A stretch of 64,000 nucleotides of DNA from Bacteroides congonensis (lineage in GTDB: Bacteria; Bacteroidota; Bacteroidia; Bacteroidales; Bacteroidaceae), in assembly GCF_900130125.1 (NCBI RefSeq), contig NZ_FQXY01000011.1:620001-684000 (forward strand), read 5' to 3'. Both the position numbers and the translations under genes were made by a program. Each line of letters opens with the position of its first letter. The first letter of the stretch is position 1. The notes below the pieces were generated by a model. The model saw nothing but the letters and a program-made list of their open reading frames with translations, was not told the DNA's origin and ran no database searches. Positions 52,367 through 61,481 of this stretch are shown here, in pieces.

Positions 52367-53293
52367 TCAGTTTGGAATAATAAGTGTTGTCTTTTCAGGA
52401 AGTATGCCCACTTCCAAGGGGAAATGCTTCGGCAATATGCGTCCGTCCAAATCCACAGAAGCATTTTGTGCCCGAAGTACTTTCACTTTCTTCGTCCGGT
52501 AGCTTTTCACTACTTTATGGTTCAGGATTCTTCCCTGAATCAGCATCCACAGACCGGAGATGATTTGAAGAAATTCAGGACGGTAGATTACGGAAACATC
52601 CAGCCATCCGTTATAAGGAACGGCACTCGGAGTCTGTCCCCAGCCCCAAGCACTGCCCACGCATACCGTCATGATACGTCCGCGGATATGTTCGTCGTTG
52701 ATTCGCAAGTGCATCCTGTATAGTTTCCGTTCAAATATCAGTGAGAACAGGGCGGCGACATACGACAGGAATTTCACTCCCCAGAAACGTTTCGTCTGGT
52801 CAGTGATTTTCACGATTCGCGCACCCAGTCCGATATTGACGGCATTGAGGAAGTAACGGCGCTGATGCTCTTTTCCATCATAGAAATTGCAGTATCCTAC
52901 GTCTATTTTCTTCAACCGGTGATTGATAATGCAGTCTACCGCAGGTTTATATTCAGTACTGAGTCCCCAATACCTGGCGAAGTCGTTTCCGATACCGTTC
53001 GGGATAAAACCGAGAGCGATATCATTTTTGTCTTCGGCATCGGATAGCATAATACCGTTGATGGCATCGTTCAAAGCCCCATCACCGCCCACAACGACAA
53101 TCGTTCGATAGCCATTGTTCGCTAAAATCTTGGCAAGACGTTCTACTGAACCGAAACCCTCGGATTGCACATAGTCATAGTCAACACCTTTGCTGTCCAT
53201 GTACTCCTTGATTTCTTTCCAGCGCTTCTTTACCTTTCGGGTACCGGCTTTCGGGTTATAAATCACACCCCATTTCTTCGGTTCTACACTCAT
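52367..53293 (-). CDS. Diacylglycerol kinase family lipid kinase (YegS/DgkB-like)
   Basis: A 308-residue cytoplasmic lipid kinase. The nucleotide-binding GGDGALNDAING motif is at about residues 69-80, preceded by IYNPKAGTRK. The acidic and C-terminal elements (NGIGNDFARYWG, and SVDLDGRILPKHFP near the end) are present. It phosphorylates diacylglycerol or a related lipid, which is useful for recycling diacylglycerol from LPS or lipoprotein synthesis. Located between miaA and kdsA, it has its own promoter within the gap after miaA. Confidence 0.92.
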   Translation of the reverse strand: MSVEPKKWGVIYNPKAGTRKVKKRWKEIKEYMDSKGVDYDYVQSEGFGSVERLAKILANNGYRTIVVVGGDGALNDAINGIMLSDAEDKNDIALGFIPNGIGNDFARYWGLSTEYKPAVDCIINHRLKKIDVGYCNFYDGKEHQRRYFLNAVNIGLGARIVKITDQTKRFWGVKFLSYVAALFSLIFERKLYRMHLRINDEHIRGRIMTVCVGSAWGWGQTPSAVPYNGWLDVSVIYRPEFLQIISGLWMLIQGRILNHKVVKSYRTKKVKVLRAQNASVDLDGRILPKHFPLEVGILPEKTTLIIPN

Positions 53294-53342
53294 ATCCGTA
53301 TTTCTATCCTACTGTATTAAAAATCTCATTATAAACAACTGC

Positions 53343-53350
53343 CAAAGATA
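53343..53350 (-). promoter_or_regulatory. Bacteroides -7 box for the dgk-kdsA unit
   Basis: Minus-strand TATCTTTG immediately beyond the miaA stop; predicted start about 53337, leader 44 nt. Confidence 0.5.
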
Positions 53351-54271
53351 CTAATTCCCTTCCAGTTTTTCTTTTACAAAGGCTATCTTTTCTTCCATCG
53401 GCAGTCCGGCACTCACCCAATGGATGGTAAATCCTCTTCTTTCCATACCGCGAAACCACGTCATCTGCCGTTTGGCAAACTGATGGATGGCTATTTCCAA
53501 ACCGCTGAACATCTCTTCATAAGTCAGTTTGCCTATGACATAGAGAGTCAGGTATTTGTATTCCAGCCCATAGTATATCAAATCATCCGGCGCGATACCT
53601 TGTTCAATCAACCGCCGTACTTCATCCACCATGCCTTCATCCAGGCGTTGCTTCAGCCGTCGGGTTATCTTTTCACGACGCAGCTCCCGGTCGATATCTA
53701 CACCGATAATAAGGCTGTTCAACTCTGGAAATTCCCGTTCGGGCACCGGATGGACGGCATAATATTCCTCAATCTCTATGGCACGGATAGCCCGTTTCAC
53801 AGTATCTACGTCAGTAGAGTTGTGTAAGGCTTTATATTGACTTAATATTTCCGTCAATTCTTCAAGCGAATGATTCGCCAAACGAGCCCGTAATTCCGGA
53901 TTCTCCGGTACAGGCATGAGCTTGTATCCTTTCAGTACGGATTCAATATACATGCCTGTCCCTCCACATAAAACGGGGAGACAACCTTTTTGTTTGATTG
54001 ATTCGTAAGAAATCAGGAAATCGCGTTGATATTCAAATACATTGTATTTATATCCGGGCTCGGCAATATCAATCAGGTGATAGGGGATAGCACGTCCGTT
54101 TACCGTATAGTCGGCGAGGTCTTTTCCTGTGCCAAGGTCCATTCCCCTGTATATCTGACGGGAATCGGCACTGATAATTTCCGTGTTGAGTTCATAGGCC
54201 AAAGCAGCGGCAAAAGGTGTTTTACCCGAGGCTGTAGGTCCGAGTATGGCGATTAAATCATAGTCCGGCAT
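53351..54271 (-). CDS. miaA: tRNA dimethylallyltransferase
   Basis: A 306-residue enzyme that adds an isopentenyl group to A37 of tRNAs reading UNN codons. The P-loop GPTASGKT is at residues 11-18, followed by SADSRQIYRGMDLGTGK (about 39-55) and LPVLCGGTGMYIESVLKG. The C-terminal QFAKRQMTWFRG motif is intact. Its promoter box lies 22 nt upstream. Bacteroides genomes often carry a second miaA; whether this one has a paralogue cannot be seen here. Confidence 0.97.
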   Translation of the reverse strand: MPDYDLIAILGPTASGKTPFAAALAYELNTEIISADSRQIYRGMDLGTGKDLADYTVNGRAIPYHLIDIAEPGYKYNVFEYQRDFLISYESIKQKGCLPVLCGGTGMYIESVLKGYKLMPVPENPELRARLANHSLEELTEILSQYKALHNSTDVDTVKRAIRAIEIEEYYAVHPVPEREFPELNSLIIGVDIDRELRREKITRRLKQRLDEGMVDEVRRLIEQGIAPDDLIYYGLEYKYLTLYVIGKLTYEEMFSGLEIAIHQFAKRQMTWFRGMERRGFTIHWVSAGLPMEEKIAFVKEKLEGN

Positions 54272-54292
54272 AGCTTCATTCTTTTATATCCG

Positions 54293-54300
54293 CAAAAATA
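54293..54300 (-). promoter_or_regulatory. Bacteroides -7 box for miaA
   Basis: Minus-strand TATTTTTG, perfect TAnnTTTG, 22 nt before the ATG. Confidence 0.5.
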
Positions 54301-54391
54301 CGAAATATTTTTTACCCGCTTGACATTCAAATGCTTTTTTATCAAGATTAGAGGGCTGGAAATTTGCAGAACTATGTTATATTTTAAACAG

Positions 54392-57046
54392 CTATTTGTT
54401 TATCGTCTGTACTATCCGGCATGCCTTGCCGTTCTTATCTACCCCCTCTATGGTTATATCTTCCGGTGCAGTGCTGTCCGGAGTATAATATTCGATGGTT
54501 GCTTTTCCTTCTGCGTTTAGTTGTAGTGACGGATTCCAATAGATAGTGCTTCGTAAGTCCGTGCGCTGTGCGTCCTTCTTTTCGGGAGTATCGTAAGCAG
54601 GTGCATAGAATTCAACCGAATCACTGTATCCCAGTGGCGTGCACGTAATGATACCTTGTGCGGGTTTTGCGGGAAGGTCTTTTCCATCTTTTAATGTAAT
54701 GACGATGGCACCGGCCGAACCGCGCGAACCTAATATTGCCGCATCTGCCCCGCGAAGAAGGCTCAAACTTGACATATCGCTGGTTTGTATCATAGTCAAT
54801 ATATCGTTGTCGTCTTCATAGACAACATCGTCAATGACAATGACAGGTTGTTCGGGGTTATTGCGGATGTGAATCTCGTTTCCGTTGGTCACGCTGACTC
54901 CCGGCAGTCTGCTGACTGCATCGAAAGCTGTCTGTGCCCCGTAGTTTTCGAGTTTGTCTCCCTCGATAGTGTAGGTGTTGATTCCACCGGTATAAATACT
55001 TTCCGAACGGGGCTTGGCGCGATTTCCTGTGATAAGCACTTCTTTCAGATTATACACTCTCATTCCGCCTTCCATATAATACTGGTCGCGGGTGTTGAGT
55101 AAATAGTCTTCCATAAAGGTTGCCGTTCCGTCACGGAAAGGGGATTTATGCGAGGTCACAGGATATTGGGGAGTGTCGATTTCTATATCTACTCCGGCAA
55201 ATCCTCTTTTCGTACGTGCCTGAACAAGGAAAGTTGTACTGTCTCTGAAAGATGTGTTCACGATGAATTCTCCTTTCTCGTCCGTAGTAGTGGTGGCAAT
55301 GATATTCTGCTTGGGAGCTAACACGCAGATAGGCCCTTTCTTTACATTACTTCCGAAGAAACCTTTGATTCGTCCGCTGATGGTTTGTCCCTTTTCCATA
55401 TAATTGGTGAGATTCAGTGAAGGGGCGGCCAGTACGTTATTGATGTGATGTCTGCGCCATCCGTGAGTCATCATCAGGAAGTCAAGTGTTCGTAGTGTTC
55501 TGGGGTCTTGATGAAGAAAATAATGTCCGGGGTCTTCTATATATCCTTTCAAATCGGAAGTCAGCAGCAGATTTGATATGATATTATCTGCGAGAGAATC
55601 CGGTTGGATGCTTCTCCTGTCGGTGATGCTGATGGAGAAATTGCCTTCTATGGGGTTACCGTTAGTATCTTTTGCTGAAATTTGCAGGGATACTTTTTCT
55701 CTTTTCCCGTATGTCGGTTTATCGGGTTGGATTTGCCATTGATGGGGATTCCGGTCGGGCACAAAGACCAAGCGTTCGCTGAGTGCGTTTCCTTGTTGGT
55801 CGATGAGCATAAAATGGGTAATGCCTGCGGTGAACAAGCTGTCATTCATTTTTCCGAAAGTCCTGCCGGTATTGATTGGTTGGAGAATTGCCAGTTTCCC
55901 ACGGGTATGTGCGAGCAAAAATAATTTTTGCGGCCATTCGGTAGTCTCCGTTTTCTGAATTTCATAGCGTATTTCCTTCTTGTAATGTGACATGGAAAGC
56001 CCGATTCCTCTTTGTTCTACAGCAGGCAGGTCAAACCGCTTGCTGATGCCGTCATTGGTTTTGGCCATCACATAGTAGGAATTTCCGCTGATTGGATTTA
56101 AGGTGAAAACTCCCATACCGTCGTGTTCTGAACGGAAAGCGGTTAACGTGTCTCCTTTGGCGTCGAACAGGAATCCTTCTATTTCTTTCGAGAATCCGTC
56201 TGTCCCCTGAGCTTTGAAAGCTATGTTTTGATGGGCGACAGCCAATAAGGCACCACCTTCCGGGAAGAATTGGACGTTGAAGTCTTTGTTGAATGAAGGC
56301 AGATAAAAGGTTTTCTTATATATATACTGCGGATCGTCGAATTCGACCTCGATATGGCGCGTTGCTGTGGGCTTTAAGTCCGGTAAGGAGATGGAAATCA
56401 GTCCGTTTTCGTCTGTCTTTCTTTTGCCTTTGTCTTTTACTTTGCCATTCTCGATGTAACGGTAGCGGACGGTCGTATTTTTGAAGGCTTCTTGTGTATT
56501 GCTTGTGAATTTTACTTTTGAGGTATAATGCGTTTCGTCTTCCTGTTGGTATTCAATGTTTGAAATGATGGTATTATCAATGGAATTACCGATTTTCAGG
56601 TTATGTGAATAAAAGAATTCCGGTTCCTGGTTGAGCATCCAGTTGCTGTATGCCCGCAGATAATAATCACCGGCAGGAAGGGTGGGCGGGAGAGTAAAGG
56701 CATTGTGAAAGCCTAAGGAATCTCTGCGAATCTTTTTCCGTTCTACGATAGAGTCGGAACGGTTGATGAGTTCTGTAATGATGAAATTACTCTGTGTGTT
56801 ATCCTGGTGCGTGACCGCATTTACCAAATATCCTTTGAACCATAGTTTTTCTCCGGCTCCATAGTATGGCTTGTCCAGGTGCAGGTACAACTTTTCCTGA
56901 GGTACATTTTTCAGGAGATTGAAATACGCGATGATGGTATCCTGCATATTTTGCGCGGATGCAGATAACGAAAACAGGCTTGAAAGTATTCCGGCAAAGA
57001 AAACCCTCAAACCTTTATCTATAAGGAACGTAGTTTTACTTTTCAT
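54392..57046 (-). CDS. Macroglobulin-like protein with TonB-receptor plug but no barrel
   Basis: An 884-residue exported protein (signal peptide ending SASAQN). Residues about 45-150 form an MG2-like macroglobulin domain (LYLHLDKPYYGAGEKLWFKG), followed by further beta-sandwich repeats and a carboxypeptidase-regulatory-like segment. A TonB-receptor plug domain sits at about 675-795 (FDAVSRLPGVSV, LLRGADAAILGSRGSAGAIVI). The chain ends about 90 residues later without the 22-strand barrel. A longer open frame upstream overlaps the permease gene; 57046 gives the signal peptide. Possibly a surface or periplasmic recognition protein; function unknown. Confidence 0.85.
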   Translation of the reverse strand: MKSKTTFLIDKGLRVFFAGILSSLFSLSASAQNMQDTIIAYFNLLKNVPQEKLYLHLDKPYYGAGEKLWFKGYLVNAVTHQDNTQSNFIITELINRSDSIVERKKIRRDSLGFHNAFTLPPTLPAGDYYLRAYSNWMLNQEPEFFYSHNLKIGNSIDNTIISNIEYQQEDETHYTSKVKFTSNTQEAFKNTTVRYRYIENGKVKDKGKRKTDENGLISISLPDLKPTATRHIEVEFDDPQYIYKKTFYLPSFNKDFNVQFFPEGGALLAVAHQNIAFKAQGTDGFSKEIEGFLFDAKGDTLTAFRSEHDGMGVFTLNPISGNSYYVMAKTNDGISKRFDLPAVEQRGIGLSMSHYKKEIRYEIQKTETTEWPQKLFLLAHTRGKLAILQPINTGRTFGKMNDSLFTAGITHFMLIDQQGNALSERLVFVPDRNPHQWQIQPDKPTYGKREKVSLQISAKDTNGNPIEGNFSISITDRRSIQPDSLADNIISNLLLTSDLKGYIEDPGHYFLHQDPRTLRTLDFLMMTHGWRRHHINNVLAAPSLNLTNYMEKGQTISGRIKGFFGSNVKKGPICVLAPKQNIIATTTTDEKGEFIVNTSFRDSTTFLVQARTKRGFAGVDIEIDTPQYPVTSHKSPFRDGTATFMEDYLLNTRDQYYMEGGMRVYNLKEVLITGNRAKPRSESIYTGGINTYTIEGDKLENYGAQTAFDAVSRLPGVSVTNGNEIHIRNNPEQPVIVIDDVVYEDDNDILTMIQTSDMSSLSLLRGADAAILGSRGSAGAIVITLKDGKDLPAKPAQGIITCTPLGYSDSVEFYAPAYDTPEKKDAQRTDLRSTIYWNPSLQLNAEGKATIEYYTPDSTAPEDITIEGVDKNGKACRIVQTINK

Positions 57047-57167
57047 ATCATATATTGCCTTTGTGAAAACTGCGTAAAAGTACCACTTATTTCGAGAATG
57101 CAAAAAGGATTTATCGAAACAATACTGAATGTGTATGATATTACAAACTTTTGCAATATTATTACAT

Positions 57168-58373
57168 CTATGCCTTGTGCATCCAGATGGAGAGAACCTT
57201 TCTCTTGACTGCCAATATGTTGATAACCGATACAACGATGAATAGCAGGATTCCCATGCTGATAGCAGCCCATAACGTTCCTGTTTCCAGTTGCGGGAAA
57301 AGTAATCGGATACTGTCTATGTAATAACCGCGTAGCCAGCAGACTAAGCCGATGGACAGGACGAGTACGATAACATTTAGTCCAACTGTGAGTATCTGAT
57401 AAGGCAATGCTACTCTGTTGGGGCTGTATCCTATTAGTAGCAGGCTTTCCAACTTGGTCGTATTTTTTTGCAGCAGCAGGAAAATGCTGAGCATCAGGAT
57501 ATAGAATGAAAGGATACTGATAAATAGACCGACTCCCAATACGATGCCCACGATGAGGCGGAGAAAATAAGTCGTTTTTCCGGCATCCAGTTTTCCGTCT
57601 TCCGTTTCGTATCCTTTCTTTTGGAAATAGCTGGCGATGGAAGAATCGGCCGGATTACTGACTTCGATAATCAACCGGGCAGGCTGTGCTTCTGCGTTCG
57701 GAGCAAAGTTTTCATTGGCCCATTTCATAAAAGATTGAGGAACAAGAATCGTATTCAGACGATTGGAGAAACCGACAATGTTCCCTTTGTACTGTTCCAC
57801 CCGTCCGTTACCGCGCATCATGATGTCCATTTGGATAAGTCCCATCAATCCTTCCGATAGCTTCGGCAGGCTGCGGCTTTGGGCAAAACCGAAATTATAA
57901 AGATTCAGATAGTTGCGCGGGATGATAATGGGGATGGTATGAGTTTCTTCGTCAAAGTGCCATTTGTCGAGTTTGATGTCAACGAATTCGTCGGGAACGG
58001 ACTCGAAAAACATATCGGTGGAAAGATGAATGCCTGCCTCTCTCATTCCCAGCCCTGCTGATACTTTGAATTGGGAAGGGGTAAAAGCTCCGATGGTTTT
58101 GGTGAATGGTTGCTTTTTCAGATCGGCGATGTCTTCGGCGGTAAACGTGTTGTTCTTTCCTGCAAAAGAACCGAGTGTGCTAATTTTCTTCGTAGCTATG
58201 ATGAAATCCTTTTTCATAAAGCTGTCCCCTTCGGTGAATACCGGAATGACATCTTTATAAAACTGCACACTAAGCAGTACAATCATCATGCCGAATAGAT
58301 TGGCCAAAAAGAAACCGATCAGTTGACCGATACTGATATGTTGACGGAGAAGTTTCCAGACAAGGGTATTCAT
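57168..58373 (-). CDS. ABC transporter permease, FtsX-like
   Basis: A 401-residue membrane protein with the MacB/FtsX layout: one N-terminal helix (about 15-38), a large periplasmic domain (about 40-265) and three C-terminal helices (about 270-380; ILSFYILMLSIFLLLQKN, VIVLVLSIGLVCW, ISMGILLFIVVSVINILAV). Proteins of this type pair with an ATPase and use it for mechanical work on the periplasmic side, not always transport. Its likely ATPase is at 58512-59156, separated by an inverted-repeat element. Confidence 0.88.
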   Translation of the reverse strand: MNTLVWKLLRQHISIGQLIGFFLANLFGMMIVLLSVQFYKDVIPVFTEGDSFMKKDFIIATKKISTLGSFAGKNNTFTAEDIADLKKQPFTKTIGAFTPSQFKVSAGLGMREAGIHLSTDMFFESVPDEFVDIKLDKWHFDEETHTIPIIIPRNYLNLYNFGFAQSRSLPKLSEGLMGLIQMDIMMRGNGRVEQYKGNIVGFSNRLNTILVPQSFMKWANENFAPNAEAQPARLIIEVSNPADSSIASYFQKKGYETEDGKLDAGKTTYFLRLIVGIVLGVGLFISILSFYILMLSIFLLLQKNTTKLESLLLIGYSPNRVALPYQILTVGLNVIVLVLSIGLVCWLRGYYIDSIRLLFPQLETGTLWAAISMGILLFIVVSVINILAVKRKVLSIWMHKA

Positions 58374-58409
58374 TGTTTTATACTTGATTATTTTGATATG
58401 GAAGATTTT

Positions 58410-58478
58410 GGCACGGATTACACGGATTACGCTGTTTTCCTATAAATCTTAAACCGTGAAATCCGTGTAATCCGTGCC
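58410..58478. repeat. Intergenic inverted-repeat element (CCGTGTAATC family), copy 2
   Basis: GGCACGGATTACACGGATT (58410-58428) and its exact inverse at 58460-58478 form 19-bp arms around 31 nt. Each arm contains the short repeat CGGATTACACGG twice in part. It lies between the permease and its ATPase gene, i.e. inside a probable transcript. It shares AATCCGTGTAATC with the copy at 37789-37888. Confidence 0.8.
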
Positions 58479-58511
58479 TAGTCTCTTTATGATAATACAT
58501 AGTCATTTCTG

Positions 58512-59156
58512 TTATAATTTGAAAATATAATGATAAGGCAGGTCTATATGCTTGCCGATGGAAGTCGCGATAACTCCGGCTCCCTGCTTTTCGGCTTCGG
58601 CAATGACGAGTTCTCCCATGATGTGGCTGTTATCATCGTCCAGATGGCTGACAGGCTCATCCAAGAAAAGGAAATCGAACGGTTGGCAAAGTGCGCGGAT
58701 GAAGGCGACACGCTGTTGCTGTCCGAAAGAGAGTTTGCCGGCTTTGACGTTTATCTTATCCGCGATACCCAGTTGTTCGAAGAATGTCAGAATCTCCTTT
58801 TTCTTCTTGCAGCCGGTAAGGTTATTCTTCAGTTGCACATTCTCGAGAGCGGTAAGCTCGGTGAAGATGCGTAAATCTTGAAAAAGCATACTCAATGAAT
58901 GTTTTCTCAGGTCGACCCACTGCTTCACGGAGTATGCTTTGATATTGGTTTCATCGAAATTGATAATCCCCTGATAGTCGTTGCGGTAGCCATAGATATA
59001 GCTGCACAAAGACGATTTTCCGGTGCCGGAAGCGGCTTTAATCAGATACATTTCTCCTTTCCGGAAGAAAAGGTCTTGATGCCATACATCTGAAGTCACC
59101 GAATTACGGTCAGCAAACACTTGGGGAAGTGTTTGCTGTAGGTGAATACTATTCAT
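58512..59156 (-). CDS. ABC transporter ATP-binding protein (LolD/MacB-type)
   Basis: A 214-residue ATPase. Walker A is AASGTGKSSL (about 38-47), the signature LSFGQQQRVAF (about 137-147) and Walker B FLFLDEPVSHLD. The LolD/FtsE/MacB-like size and the adjacent FtsX-like permease argue for a MacAB- or FtsEX-type complex. The usual H-loop His in this family is replaced by ATSIGKHID, where the invariant position reads Ser/Ile-Gly, so ATP-hydrolysis switching may be unusual; this needs an alignment. It starts 20 nt after the DUF4836 gene's stop. Confidence 0.9.
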   Translation of the reverse strand: MNSIHLQQTLPQVFADRNSVTSDVWHQDLFFRKGEMYLIKAASGTGKSSLCSYIYGYRNDYQGIINFDETNIKAYSVKQWVDLRKHSLSMLFQDLRIFTELTALENVQLKNNLTGCKKKKEILTFFEQLGIADKINVKAGKLSFGQQQRVAFIRALCQPFDFLFLDEPVSHLDDDNSHIMGELVIAEAEKQGAGVIATSIGKHIDLPYHYIFKL

Positions 59157-59175
59157 ACCGTTTGTTTACAGATTA

Positions 59176-60723
59176 TTACATGCCGGCAAATTGCCTGGCA
59201 AAGTCTACAATTTGTTTGAGGGCATTCACGTCTTTGTCTTTCAGGCAGAGGTCGAATTCACTGACTTCTCCTTCGGTACTCATAGACAGGTAGGATACTT
59301 TATTGGCCAGTTCAAGATAGGTCTTTACTTCCTGACCGCCGAAACCTGCCAGCATTTTGACAACAGGAAGTTCGAGAATTGCTTCTGCATTGATAGCATA
59401 GAATACCGTTTTACCCTTCATCGCTGATGCATAAGGAGCTTCCTTGATAGACTTGTCTGCTGCTTTACCTATGTTTTTATAAAGTAACTCGTCGTTGGTA
59501 GCATACATCTGTTTATCTTTGATGCCATAAAATATATTCATACCTCTGGTTTTGTAGACATATTCGTCTTTTCCAAGTTCCAGAATATCTTCCCCTCTTT
59601 TCAAGTCTAGTGATTGTTTGTTCTTGTAAAGAGCTTCGAGTGCGTTTCCGTTCTTTACGTCTGCGTATAGCATGAATGTCGGAGCGCTGTTCATGGTAAC
59701 GTTAATCAATCCCGCAGAAATATCACCGTTGAACGAACTGAACAATTCTTTTACTTCATCAGCCTTGGCGATGGATATTGTGTTTCGGAATTCCTTGTTT
59801 TCACTTAGCAGGTTATAAAGTCCTTCTCCTTTTACGCCTACGTTAAGAAACATCAGTGTAGAAGCCGGGAAGTATTTGACAAAAGTACTGTTGGTTTTGC
59901 CAAACGATTCCATCTGTTTTTTCAGTAACGCCTTAACAGCTTCGTTTTCTGTGTAGTTTTCACTCTTGAGGACAATCTTTCCTTTTTCAAAATTCAGTCC
60001 ACCTACGAAAGTGATATCTTCCGGCTTCACTTCGGCAGGTAAGCCCATACTTACCTGGTTGCGGTAGGTTGATGGAATAGCATCCATTGAAGCGAAGAAG
60101 TTAACATCACTTTTCTGTTTTTCCATTTTCTGGAAAGCGCCGGATTTCACGATACTGTTGTCGGCAGTCTGTTTCATCAGGGCGGTGATGCCTTCTTTAG
60201 CTTTATCCGTTTGTGAAGTACCGTTTACGGTGACAATTATCACAGTAGAGTTGTTGAAAGCAAGCAGGCTGCCGTTCATGGTTGTGAAGCTGTAACCGTC
60301 AGCTTCGCTGACCGGCTGGCAGATTTGTTCTTTAGCCATCACATCCAGTGAAGCATGCAGGTTATCCTCGTTGCTCACTTTACCTACGACGGCAGGATAT
60401 GGGAAAGAAGATGAAGAGAAAGCATAGAACGGGGATTCTACATCAATACCCGATTCGCCGGGGTTATTCATGACCTTCTCCAATTGTTGGAAAGTGGCGG
60501 CATTCATTCCGCTTTTCAGCGCTTCCAATACCTTTTGTTTGGCAGCTTCATTCTCTTTATCGTTCAGCCCTGCTTTGGCGGCAAGAGATTTGAGGTTGAT
60601 AGAAGCGACTACCGAGGCATCAGCCGGTATCACGTTAGTGTACTCTGATGTCTTGGAACATGCTGCCAGAAAAACAATCAGTACTGCCAGTACCGAAAGT
60701 CGTGAAATCATTTTCTTTGCCAT
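59176..60723 (-). CDS. DUF4836 family lipoprotein
   Basis: A 515-residue predicted lipoprotein (lipobox LAAC, Cys21). The early segment NVIPADASVVASINLKSLA and the mid-region pattern match the DUF4836 family as I remember it; function unknown. It is predicted to be periplasmic or outer-membrane. The ATG at 60723 gives the signal peptide MAKKMISRLSVLAVLIVFLA; a frame extends slightly further upstream but adds no signal. It sits between rsmE and an ABC ATPase, with short gaps to both. Confidence 0.85.
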   Translation of the reverse strand: MAKKMISRLSVLAVLIVFLAACSKTSEYTNVIPADASVVASINLKSLAAKAGLNDKENEAAKQKVLEALKSGMNAATFQQLEKVMNNPGESGIDVESPFYAFSSSSFPYPAVVGKVSNEDNLHASLDVMAKEQICQPVSEADGYSFTTMNGSLLAFNNSTVIIVTVNGTSQTDKAKEGITALMKQTADNSIVKSGAFQKMEKQKSDVNFFASMDAIPSTYRNQVSMGLPAEVKPEDITFVGGLNFEKGKIVLKSENYTENEAVKALLKKQMESFGKTNSTFVKYFPASTLMFLNVGVKGEGLYNLLSENKEFRNTISIAKADEVKELFSSFNGDISAGLINVTMNSAPTFMLYADVKNGNALEALYKNKQSLDLKRGEDILELGKDEYVYKTRGMNIFYGIKDKQMYATNDELLYKNIGKAADKSIKEAPYASAMKGKTVFYAINAEAILELPVVKMLAGFGGQEVKTYLELANKVSYLSMSTEGEVSEFDLCLKDKDVNALKQIVDFARQFAGM

Positions 60724-60774
60724 ACTTATGTTATTTAAAAGTTGTATAATCATTGATTCAGTCGGTTTCTACGG

Positions 60775-61473
60775 TTATTGGTTTTGCAGATTCAGCGTAT
60801 GACAGGCTACCAGTGCCGCTGTTTCTGTGCGAAGCCGTGACTTGCCCAGGCTAATGGGAACGAATCCCTGCCCGATGGCTTTCTTCACTTCCTCTTCACT
60901 GAAGTCCCCTTCGGGGCCTATCAGTACGAGTGCGTCTTCTCCGGGTTTCAGGATATTCTTCAACATCGGTTTCTCGCCTTCATAACAATGGGCGATAAAC
61001 TTCTGTCCCTTAAAATTCCGGGTGATAAACTTATCGAAATCTGTCATCTCATTCAGCTTGGGCAATCGGGCTTTGAGTGATTGCTTGATTGCTGAAATGA
61101 GAATTTTCTCTATCCGTTCGGTCTTGATGACTTTGCGTTCCGAGAAACGGCAGTTGAGGAAAGTCAATTCGTCAAACCCTATTTCGGTGGCTTTCTCTGC
61201 AAACCATTCGTTACGATCCATATTCTTGGTCGGTGCCATGGCGATATGGAGATGGCAGGGCCAAAGCGGTTCCTGAAATATCGTTTTCTTGATGGCCACC
61301 TGGCAACGTTTGTTGGTTGCAGCCGTAATTTCTGCTTTATAGAAATTGCCCTTACCGTCGGTGAGGGTGATTTCATCTCCGATACTTGACCGCAGGACAC
61401 GGATGCAATGCTGCGCTTCCTCTTCGGGAAGTTCCTTGCTCTTTTGTATATCAGGAGTATAAAATACGTGCAT
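60775..61473 (-). CDS. rsmE: 16S rRNA (uracil-1498-N3)-methyltransferase
   Basis: A 232-residue SPOUT-class methyltransferase. The N-terminal PUA-like RNA-binding domain is at about 1-70 and the knotted SAM-binding part holds VLIGPEGDFSEEEV (about 185-198) and the C-terminal LGKSRLRTETAALVACHTL. It methylates U1498 in the decoding region of 16S rRNA. It starts 8 nt after the stop of the bifunctional-nuclease gene and is cotranscribed with it. Confidence 0.96.
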   Translation of the reverse strand: MHVFYTPDIQKSKELPEEEAQHCIRVLRSSIGDEITLTDGKGNFYKAEITAATNKRCQVAIKKTIFQEPLWPCHLHIAMAPTKNMDRNEWFAEKATEIGFDELTFLNCRFSERKVIKTERIEKILISAIKQSLKARLPKLNEMTDFDKFITRNFKGQKFIAHCYEGEKPMLKNILKPGEDALVLIGPEGDFSEEEVKKAIGQGFVPISLGKSRLRTETAALVACHTLNLQNQ

Positions 61474-61481
61474 AATACTAG

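Noticed and set aside
58410..58478. Invertible promoter
   Set aside because: The 31-nt centre has no promoter match and is too short for known invertases in Bacteroides.
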